Shown here one piece after another: positions 1-6,228 of a DNA stretch of 10,994 nucleotides. The translations under genes and the position numbers were made by a program. The notes beneath the pieces were generated by a model. That model did no database searches, had not been told where the DNA came from, and worked only from the letters and a program-made list of their open reading frames with translations. Origin of the DNA: Adhaeribacter sp. (lineage in GTDB: Bacteria; Bacteroidota; Bacteroidia; Cytophagales; Hymenobacteraceae); the NCBI GenBank assembly GCA_028288395.1, contig JAQBNV010000332.1, forward strand, positions 1 to 10,994, in the 5' to 3' direction. Position 1 is the first letter of the stretch. Each line of letters opens with the position of its first letter.

Positions 1-111
1 TAGCATAAAACTGCCATAGCATGTGAAAAATCAAAATATTCAAAGATAAATAACTTATTGTCTACCTTTCTTTTAAATATGCTTTAAAAAATATAAAATT
101 ATATGAATTAT

Positions 112-122
112 TTTGTACTTTG
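112..122 (+). promoter_or_regulatory. Possible Bacteroidota-type -7 element for the S9 peptidase gene
   Basis: TACTTTG at 116-122 follows TTTG at 112-115 in a very AT-rich leader, about 46 bases before the peptidase ATG. It resembles the Bacteroidota primary-sigma -7 element TAnnTTTG but is one base short, and no clear TTG box lies about 20 bases further upstream. It is offered only as the best candidate in the 168-bp leader. No other regulatory feature was seen there. Confidence 0.25.
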
Positions 123-168
123 CATTAATCGATTTATATTTTAACTTAAAATATAACAATTTATCCCT

Positions 169-2208
169 ATGTCAAAACTACCCTATCCCTTTATTGTCTT
201 TGCCTTATTGCTGCTATCTTTTAGGGTAGCCGCCCAGACAAACCAGTTACCAGCCCTTATTGACCGGGAGTTATTCTTCGACGATCCGGAGATAACAAAT
301 GGGCAGATTTCACCGGATGGTGCCTATATTGCCTACATAAAACCTTATAAAGGTACCCGCAATATATGGGTAAAAAAGCGCGCCGAACCTTTTACCGCCG
401 GTAAGCCCGTGACAGCTGATACCTCCCGGCCCATTATTAATTATTCATGGTCGCGGGATGGAAAAAACTTATTATATGTGCAGGATAAGGGCGGGGACGA
501 AAACTTTCATATTTATGCTGTTCAACCCAGCAGCGTAGTGCCGGTCGGCCAGGATGTACCCTCTGCCCGCAATTTAACCGATATGCCTAAGGTGCGGGCC
601 ATGATTTACCACGTATCCTGGTCGGAGCCCAATATTTTGTATGTAGGCCTGAATAACCGCGATAAAGCCTGGCACGACCTTTACCGCCTGAACCTGACTA
701 ACGGCGAAAAGACCTTGGTGCGGGAAAATAAGGACCGGATAAATGGCTGGACTTTTGACTGGAACGATAAGCTGCGCTTAGCCACCCGCTCTGCACCAGA
801 TGGCAGTACCGAAATTCTGCGTGTAGAGAATAAAGACCTGAAGTCGATTTACAACACTACTGTTTTTGAAACCAGTGTGCCAGTAGGTTTTCATAAAGAT
901 AACAAGCGTTTTTACCTGAGAACCGATAAAGGCAACCGCAACTTACAACAACTGATTTTATTGGATCCGGTAACCCTGAAAGAAGAACTGGTAGAAACGG
1001 ACCCGAAGAACCGGGTAGATTTTGGCAGTATCCGTTTTTCAGAAGTTACCCATGAACCTATTTATACCGTTTACCAGGATGACCAGTTGCGCCGGTACTG
1101 GAAAGATAAATCTTACGAAAAAGATTTAAGCGTAATTGAGCAAAAGTATCCGGGGAAAGAAGTTACGCTTGGGTCGGCAACTAAAAACGAGCAGTACTGG
1201 ATGCTGCATATAGCCGGGGATGTAAACCCGGAAGAAGTTTATTTATTAGACCGGAAAACAAAGCAACTTACTTTCCAGTATAGCCCCCGCCCCAAGTTAC
1301 CAATTAAAGATTTGGCAACCATGCAGGTAATCCGTTATAAATCTTCGGATGGTTTAGAAATACCCGCTTACTTAACCCTGCCTAAAAATGCCGGACAGAA
1401 GAACCTGCCTTTGGTGGTGTTTCCCCACGGTGGGCCCTGGAACCGGAACATTTGGGGCTTCAACAGTTATCATCAGTATCTGGCTAATCGCGGTTATGCG
1501 GTATTATCGCCCAACTTCCGGGGTTCTACCGGTTATGGCAAAGATTTTCTAAATGCCGGTAATAAGCAATGGGGCGATAAAATGCAGGATGATATTACCT
1601 GGGGTGTGAAACACTTGGTGACACAGGGCTTAGTCGATCCCAAACGAGTAGGCATTATGGGTATCTCTTACGGCGGTTATGCCACCTTAGCCGGACTAGC
1701 GTTTACCCCCGAGGTATATGCGGCCGGCGTTTCCATTGTGGGGCCCTCTAACCTGCACACGCTTTTAACTACTATTCCGCCATATTGGGAATCAGTCCGG
1801 AAGGTTTTTGCGGAACGTATGGGTGATTTAAATACCCCGGAAGGAAAAGCACAGTTGGCACGCCAATCGCCATTAAATTCTGCTGATAAAATTAAAGCTC
1901 CTTTACTCGTGGTACAAGGCGCCAACGACCCGCGGGTAAACAAAGCCGAATCGGACCAGATTGTAATTGCCCTCCGCACCAGGGGATTTCCTGTGGAATA
2001 TATTGTAGCGCCCGATGAAGGCCATGGCTTTGCCCGTCCGGTAAATAATATGGCCATGCTGGCGGCAGCCGAGAAATTTTTAGCGAAGCACCTGGGGGGG
2101 CGCTACCAGGAATCGATGACCCCAGCGGTAGCAACCCGTTTAAAAGAAATAACTGTAGAGGTGAAAAGTGTAGCCCTGGCGGAACCTCAACCCGCCGAAA
2201 AGAAATAA
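169..2208 (+). CDS. Secreted S9-family (prolyl oligopeptidase-type) serine peptidase
   Basis: Predicted exported serine peptidase of the S9 clan (DPP-IV / acylaminoacyl-peptidase-like), 679 aa. Residues 1-22 form a Sec signal peptide with a hydrophobic core (FIVFALLLLS) and a likely cut near VAA-Q. There is no lipobox, so the mature enzyme should be periplasmic or released. Residues about 40-390 form the N-terminal beta-propeller; 'ISPDGAYIAYIKP' and 'WSRDGKNLLYV' look like its blades. Residues about 400-645 are the alpha/beta-hydrolase domain. The oxyanion motif HGGP is at 420-423, the nucleophile Ser500 sits in GISYGGYA, Asp587 in GANDPRVN and His619 in DEGHGFARP, so the triad is complete. 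Length is normal for the family. The last ~35 residues are a charged, Pro/Ala/Lys-rich tail beyond the hydrolase fold. The ATG is chosen because it directly precedes the signal peptide; there is no Shine-Dalgarno, as is usual in this phylum. The gene stands alone. Peptide specificity cannot be read from the sequence. Confidence 0.93.
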   Translation: MSKLPYPFIVFALLLLSFRVAAQTNQLPALIDRELFFDDPEITNGQISPDGAYIAYIKPYKGTRNIWVKKRAEPFTAGKPVTADTSRPIINYSWSRDGKNLLYVQDKGGDENFHIYAVQPSSVVPVGQDVPSARNLTDMPKVRAMIYHVSWSEPNILYVGLNNRDKAWHDLYRLNLTNGEKTLVRENKDRINGWTFDWNDKLRLATRSAPDGSTEILRVENKDLKSIYNTTVFETSVPVGFHKDNKRFYLRTDKGNRNLQQLILLDPVTLKEELVETDPKNRVDFGSIRFSEVTHEPIYTVYQDDQLRRYWKDKSYEKDLSVIEQKYPGKEVTLGSATKNEQYWMLHIAGDVNPEEVYLLDRKTKQLTFQYSPRPKLPIKDLATMQVIRYKSSDGLEIPAYLTLPKNAGQKNLPLVVFPHGGPWNRNIWGFNSYHQYLANRGYAVLSPNFRGSTGYGKDFLNAGNKQWGDKMQDDITWGVKHLVTQGLVDPKRVGIMGISYGGYATLAGLAFTPEVYAAGVSIVGPSNLHTLLTTIPPYWESVRKVFAERMGDLNTPEGKAQLARQSPLNSADKIKAPLLVVQGANDPRVNKAESDQIVIALRTRGFPVEYIVAPDEGHGFARPVNNMAMLAAAEKFLAKHLGGRYQESMTPAVATRLKEITVEVKSVALAEPQPAEKK

Positions 2209-2227
2209 TATTTGTAAAAGTTTGTTA

Positions 2228-2314
2228 ACAAGCCAATACCTAGTTTATTTCTGCAAAAGCTTTTTCATTACTATGGAAAAAGAACGTAAAGGAGGAAACT
2301 AGGTATTGGCTTGT
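2228..2314. repeat. 87-bp element with perfect 19-bp inverted ends
   Basis: ACAAGCCAATACCTAGTTT at 2228-2246 is matched exactly by its reverse complement at 2296-2314, enclosing 49 bases. Inside, CTTTTTC (2260-2266) and GAAAAAG (2276-2282) form a second, smaller hairpin. The long arms without a following T-run argue against a simple terminator for the peptidase gene, whose stop codon ends 19 bases earlier. Size and shape fit a miniature inverted-repeat element or an intergenic palindromic repeat, and an IS remnant lies nearby. No clear target duplication was seen: the flanks are TGTTA on the left and AAATT on the right. Confidence 0.6.
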
Positions 2315-2424
2315 AAATTGAGGTTAGATTATTGGTGATTTTATAATTACCAGAGGTAACAAGCCAAACTTTTAACTCTTCATTTAGGCCCTTACAGCCT
2401 TTAGTCTTTGTTATAGAAAGTTAG

Positions 2425-2694
2425 CGTAGCACCAGCAATCTGCTATTGCACCTGGTAGCTAAAGCTAGAAGAAACATGAAAAACATGCTCCTTAGCCTGG
2501 CTGACAAGATAAAACTGCGTAAAAGAGGCACCATTGAAGCCGTCAATGACATTCTAATGAGTGTCTGCGACATCGACCACTCCCGTCACCGAAGCCCTAT
2601 TAATGCGCTGGTCCATATCCTAGCAGGACTCACTGCTTACTCTTTTTTAGAACACCAGAAAACTGCTTTTAACCCCGCTAGAGTAGCCGCTTAA
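2425..2694 (+). pseudogene. IS982-family transposase, C-terminal remnant
   Basis: This frame is open from 2425, just after an in-frame TAG at 2422-2424, to TAA at 2692-2694. It encodes only about 89 residues. The readable part starts near 'LHLVAKARRNMKN' (about 2443) and continues 'LRKRGTIEAVNDIL', 'DIDHSRHRSPINALVHILAG' and 'AYSF', matching from memory the C-terminal end of IS982-type DDE transposases. The Glu of 'TIEAVND' corresponds to the third acidic catalytic residue. The two catalytic aspartates and the whole N-terminal two-thirds are missing, so it cannot be an active transposase. The TTG at 2446 is not a convincing start. Upstream sequence (2315-2424) shows no recognisable IS982 coding in any frame, so the left part was deleted or replaced. 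The right end probably lies between 2695 and about 2745, where it abuts a truncated gene on the other strand. Confidence 0.82.
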
Positions 2695-2696
2695 TG

Positions 2697-2822
2697 TTAA
2701 TTTAAAAGGCCGGAGCCGCTAACAGGAAAGCGGTAAGAATTTTTCCATACCGGGTGGCCCAGGCTTTCGGTGGCATGATAATACAGCGTCAGGTAGTTAT
2801 TTTTAAAATAAATCAGCGCCAT
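2697..2822 (-). pseudogene. Truncated N-terminal paralogue of the neighbouring 140-aa protein
   Basis: This is a 41-codon frame read right to left, from ATG at 2822-2820 to TAA at 2699-2697. Its residues 4-26 (IYFKNNYLTLYYHATESL to PVW) align without gaps to residues 6-28 of the 140-aa protein encoded just upstream (VYYQDDFLILYYNRSTQT to AVW). About 7 of 23 positions are identical and most others are conservative changes. After the shared Val-Trp the similarity stops and the frame runs into sequence next to the IS982 transposase stop. The ATG overlaps the TAA of the upstream gene by one base (TAATG), a typical translational-coupling arrangement. My inference is that a two-gene operon of paralogues was interrupted by the IS and the rest of the second gene was lost. 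The fragment is unlikely to fold into a working protein. Confidence 0.6.
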
Positions 2823-3244
2823 TAGCTATTGGTGCTATAATCTTTTTCCAGCCATTCGGCAGCAATTTTTTCATTTTTAAAATATTGGTGATCAAATTTA
2901 ATAATTTTGTTGCCCCGCTTGTAAATACTTTCCACTGCCATTTTATTAAATATATCGTCCGAAACCAGGGTAGCCATTTTGCGCAACGGTGAAGCACCCA
3001 GTTTGGGGATCATAACCGCTTGCACCCATTCCTGATCCTTTTTGCGGATGGCTTTCATTTTGCGGTTGTCTGCCAGCCAGTAAAGAGGTTGTTCTTCCTC
3101 TAAAAGCTTAAGGCATTGGGTAGTGGCGTGGCGCAGATCTTCGCTGCTCAGAAAGCCATCCCAAACCGCCCGGGCCGTTTGAGTACTCCGATTGTAGTAC
3201 AGGATAAGAAAATCATCTTGATAGTAAACTTCTTCCATAGTCAT
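2822..3244 (-). CDS. Small conserved cytoplasmic protein, possibly STAS/SpoIIAA-like
   Basis: A 140-aa protein with no signal peptide or membrane segment, so probably cytoplasmic. It opens with a strand-rich stretch (residues 6-28, ending Ala-Val-Trp), followed by a helix-like segment (SSEDLRHATTQCLKLLEEE), the strand 'PLYWLADNRKMKAI', a further helix with 'IPKLGASPLRKMATLVSDDIF' and a C-terminal helix (NEKIAAEWLEKDY). This alternating alpha/beta order and the 'YWLADNRKM' motif recall a family common in Hymenobacteraceae that is usually labelled hypothetical or STAS/SEC14-like. That assignment is from memory and weak. The start could be the ATG at 3244 or the next one two codons on; there is no Shine-Dalgarno. 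It diverges from the sensor kinase at 3651, and a truncated paralogue overlaps its stop codon. No specific function can be claimed. Confidence 0.75.
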   Translation of the reverse strand: MTMEEVYYQDDFLILYYNRSTQTARAVWDGFLSSEDLRHATTQCLKLLEEEQPLYWLADNRKMKAIRKKDQEWVQAVMIPKLGASPLRKMATLVSDDIFNKMAVESIYKRGNKIIKFDHQYFKNEKIAAEWLEKDYSTNS

Positions 3245-3650
3245 GTTTAAGTCCGGTAATATTATCCCGGATATATCAATCAGCAGTTGGCTCTCCTTGA
3301 TTATACTGGTTTAACGGAGGTTGGTTATTTACTAGTCTTACTTTTTAGAATGAAGGTTAAGCGGGAGAAAAAGATAGGGCTATTTAGTCTTTTTTTGGAG
3401 CGGTTGAATATTTTAAATATTAAATAAATAATGGGCAGGCCGGGCAATATACCGGATTTATTATTTTGGGATTCAGCCTTTTTAATAATATTTTAAATCT
3501 ATCCTAACTACAATTTGTAGCAATTACCCAACAATTTAATATGCTCTTGAGCCAATATAGAAAGGCTTTAGTCGGAAAACTAATCAATAAAAATTTTTAG
3601 TTTTAACCCGAAAGATAATATTCCGGCGGTAATTGGAGTTTATGTAAAAC
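3245..3650. promoter_or_regulatory. Divergent intergenic region with several dyads
   Basis: This 406-bp AT-rich region separates the 140-aa gene (leftward) from the hybrid kinase (rightward) and must hold both promoters. No convincing TTG / TAnnTTTG pair was found on either strand. Visible structures are CCGG-TAATATTA-TC-CCGG at 3253-3270, an exact 15-bp dyad AATATTTTAAATATT at 3407-3421, CCGG-GCAATATA-CCGG at 3440-3455, an exact 13-bp dyad CTACAATTTGTAG at 3508-3520 and ATAATATTCCGG at 3615-3626. GGAG at 3635-3638 lies 12 bases before the kinase ATG, rather far for a Shine-Dalgarno. No coding potential was seen. Confidence 0.45.
3508..3520. promoter_or_regulatory. Operator-like 13-bp dyad upstream of the hybrid kinase
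   Basis: CTACAA-T-TTGTAG is an exact dyad centred about 137 bases upstream of the kinase start. It could be a binding site for a dimeric regulator, and ACAATTTG inside it partly resembles a Bacteroidota -7 element with altered spacing. There is no second copy in the window, and a 13-bp dyad in AT-rich DNA can arise by chance. Confidence 0.25.
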
Positions 3651-6224
3651 ATGCCAAACTTTAAAGAAAAGTCTTTTATAAGATCGATCAGAAGAAAGGT
3701 TATTGCTGCCTTTTTGATTGGGGCAGTGGCCATCGCTTCGTTTTGGATTGTGACCCAAGTTGGTTTTAACGGTATGCTGCAAGCCGTTAAAGAAGTTTCG
3801 GCGCCTAACGAAAAGTTACAGATTGTAAATAATCTCTTCCACCACATTACCCAGCTCGATCAGTTACAAAAGGCGGGGGCTATTCAAAATCCAGCTAAAT
3901 CGGGACGAGCTTCTAAGCGCAAATCGGAATACCTCCTAAAAACCATTGATACTTTGCGCCAGTTAAGTGCCGGCCAGGCCGTACAACTGCAGCAGTTAGA
4001 TTCGATGCAAGCCATTTTACACTCCCGCGACAAACTGCTAAAGAGTTACCTCAACCTGCGGGCAGATTTTGTGCGCAACGAAGCCCTTTCGCAGCGGATC
4101 AATGCCGTTTCTAAATTTATTTCCCAAACCAAGCCCAAAGTAGATAGCAGCATTATTACCACGAACCAGAAAGTTACCACTACTACCGTTATTCCGACAG
4201 AAACGCCCAACGGCGGTAGTCGCAAACAACCTTTTTTGAGCCGCTTATTCGGTGGCCGGAAAGCCGATAAATTGCCGCCCGCCCTTAAATATGTAGAAGA
4301 AGAATTAAAAGTGCAGGTAGATACGCTTTCGGTAGCCGCGCAGGACAGTGCTCTCTGGCAGGTAGAAAAAATGATGCGGCGCATTGAGCGGGAGCAGCAT
4401 GCGCGCACCACCAGATTATTAAACCGCGAATTAGCTTTGGTAAACTCAGGCAACCAGTTGCATAAACAGCTTTTGGTATTGCTGCACACCATCGAAGCCG
4501 AAGAAGTAAAACAAGTAAAGCAAAATAACCGGCAGGCCACAGATGTAATGAATGCCAGTATCGACCGCATAAATGCCATTATGATCGCTTTCTTTGTGGG
4601 CGCAGCTTTGCTGGTATATTTAATATTTATTGATATTTCGCGTAGCCAGAAATACCGTCGGCAATTATTAATTGCGAAAGAAGAAGCCGAAGCAGCCAGG
4701 GAAGAAGCCGAGCAACTGGGGCAGGTAAAACAACGGTTCCTGGCGAACATGAGCCACGAAATACGTACCCCGCTGCAGGCCATTCTGGGTTTTGCCGAGC
4801 AGGTGCGCCAGCAGGAGCAGCCAAAGCCCGCCGCCCTCGAAGCCATTTACCAGTCGTCGGAGCATTTGCTGCAGATTGTGAACGAAGTGCTGGATTATAG
4901 CCGTATTGTATCAGATAAATTTACGTTTGAGCAGCAGCCATTTTGTATGTCGCAACTGGTAGACGAGGTAGTAAAAACCATGCAATTGTCCGCCGATAGC
5001 AAATTATTAAAGCTCCGCCTGGAAAGCAACGTGCCGCAAAAGATGTTACTGGTGGGCGATGCTTTCCGGTTGCGGCAAATCCTGTATAACCTGTTGGGCA
5101 ACGCCATTAAATTTACGCCGGCCGGTGAAGTACAATTAAATGTTTCGTATGCTGAAGCCGGTGAAAAAATGGCTTTTCGCTTCGAAGTAAAAGATACTGG
5201 TATTGGCATTCTTCCTGACGAGATTAGCCACATTTTCAATTCTTTTGAGCAGGCAAATGCGGCGGTGGCCCGCACACACGGGGGCACCGGTTTAGGCTTG
5301 AGTATTGTTAAAACTTTGGTAGAAAGCCAGGCGGGTACCATTACAGTAAGTAGCAAATCAGGCGAAGGCTCCTGCTTTAAAATAAACCTGGCTTTTGCGA
5401 AAGCAGTACCGGCGGCTGTAGATACTAACTGCGGCTTACCTGACCCTGTCGCCAGCGGGTACCGGGGCAAGGTATTGGTAGTAGACGATGATGCCTTTAT
5501 TCTGCAGCTGTGCGGTACCATTCTGCAAAAGCGCCATATTTCTAATACCTGTACCGCTGATGCACCTGCGATATTAACCCAGAAGTGGGACGAAGCGGTG
5601 AAGCTGGTATTGCTCGATATCCGGATGCCCTACCTGAATGGGTTACAGTTATGCCAGGCATTGCGCACCCGCCTGGGTAAAAATACACCAATATTTGCCC
5701 TAACCGCCCAGGCTTTACCGGAAGAACGGGAAGCAATTCTGGCTCAGGGCTTCGATGGTATTTTAATGAAACCTTTCCGGGAGCAGGAATTACTGGCTTT
5801 GGTTCAGAAGTACCTGCCCGCCGATTTAGCTAAGAACACCAAAACTACGGTTGAAGCTGCATTTTTGCCGGAGGCTGCACCCGATTTTTCGCGGCTGTTG
5901 CAAATGACGGGTGGCAACGAAGAGTTGTTGGATAAAATTCTGCACCAGTTTATCCGGGATACCCGGCAGGATCTGGAATATTTAGACCAAAGCCTGGATC
6001 AGGAATTACCAGGGCTGGTGAGTGAAATTATACACCGGCTGGCGGGGCGTACCGGGCAATTGGGAGCAGTAGCCCTGGCGGCACGTTTGCGCCGGGTAGA
6101 AATTGCCCTGAGTCAGCAGCAACCTTTAGCGAAATTACGGCCGGAGATTAATACTTTACAGGTGGGGGTAAAAGAGCTTAAAAAGTATATCCAAAACCGG
6201 GTAAATGCCTTACAGGAAATATAA
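3651..6224 (+). CDS. Membrane hybrid sensor histidine kinase with receiver and HPt domains
   Basis: An 857-aa tripartite (ArcB/BarA-style) sensor kinase. A short basic N-terminus precedes membrane segment 1 (about residues 16-37). A ~270-residue extracytoplasmic region follows, rich in heptad-like helix and containing a Ser/Thr-rich linker; I recognise no named sensor fold in it. Membrane segment 2 is at about 308-328, then a charged coiled-coil linker (about 335-358). HisKA has H369 in 'MSHEIRTPLQ'. The HATPase has N484 in 'GNAIKFTP', D515 in 'DTGIGI' and GGTGLGLS at 544-551. The receiver domain has acidic residues D612-D614, phospho-acceptor D656 in 'LLDIRMP' and K707 in 'LMKPF'. The C-terminal HPt domain has H795 in 'IIHRLAGRTGQLGA'. 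All catalytic residues are present, so a full His-Asp-His relay is expected. The start is fixed because an upstream in-frame ATG (3642) is followed at once by TAA. No PAS or HAMP domain was recognised. Its stop lies 4 bp from the stop of the sigma-54 regulator, its likely partner. Confidence 0.93.
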   Translation: MPNFKEKSFIRSIRRKVIAAFLIGAVAIASFWIVTQVGFNGMLQAVKEVSAPNEKLQIVNNLFHHITQLDQLQKAGAIQNPAKSGRASKRKSEYLLKTIDTLRQLSAGQAVQLQQLDSMQAILHSRDKLLKSYLNLRADFVRNEALSQRINAVSKFISQTKPKVDSSIITTNQKVTTTTVIPTETPNGGSRKQPFLSRLFGGRKADKLPPALKYVEEELKVQVDTLSVAAQDSALWQVEKMMRRIEREQHARTTRLLNRELALVNSGNQLHKQLLVLLHTIEAEEVKQVKQNNRQATDVMNASIDRINAIMIAFFVGAALLVYLIFIDISRSQKYRRQLLIAKEEAEAAREEAEQLGQVKQRFLANMSHEIRTPLQAILGFAEQVRQQEQPKPAALEAIYQSSEHLLQIVNEVLDYSRIVSDKFTFEQQPFCMSQLVDEVVKTMQLSADSKLLKLRLESNVPQKMLLVGDAFRLRQILYNLLGNAIKFTPAGEVQLNVSYAEAGEKMAFRFEVKDTGIGILPDEISHIFNSFEQANAAVARTHGGTGLGLSIVKTLVESQAGTITVSSKSGEGSCFKINLAFAKAVPAAVDTNCGLPDPVASGYRGKVLVVDDDAFILQLCGTILQKRHISNTCTADAPAILTQKWDEAVKLVLLDIRMPYLNGLQLCQALRTRLGKNTPIFALTAQALPEEREAILAQGFDGILMKPFREQELLALVQKYLPADLAKNTKTTVEAAFLPEAAPDFSRLLQMTGGNEELLDKILHQFIRDTRQDLEYLDQSLDQELPGLVSEIIHRLAGRTGQLGAVALAARLRRVEIALSQQQPLAKLRPEINTLQVGVKELKKYIQNRVNALQEI

Positions 6225-6228
6225 ATTT

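Noticed and set aside
2228..2314. Reading the 19-bp inverted repeat as the terminator of the S9 peptidase gene
   Set aside because: The 49-base separation and lack of a T-run after the right arm make a standard intrinsic terminator unlikely, although a role in the mRNA 3' end is not excluded.
2431..2456. Hairpin ACCA-GCAAT / ATTGC-TGGT
   Set aside because: It lies at the edge of the transposase remnant, has a 3-base bulge and no context suggesting function. Chance or leftover IS structure is enough to explain it.
2803..2997. Leftward 64-codon frame overlapping the 140-aa gene
   Set aside because: It is out of frame with both the 140-aa gene and its truncated paralogue, and shows no similarity to either. 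The 140-aa frame has ordered alpha/beta composition and a paralogue next to it.
4046..4846. Leftward open frame of 266 codons
   Set aside because: It is antisense to the kinase sensor and HisKA region, Ser/Cys/Ala-rich and without domain signatures. The kinase frame clearly codes.
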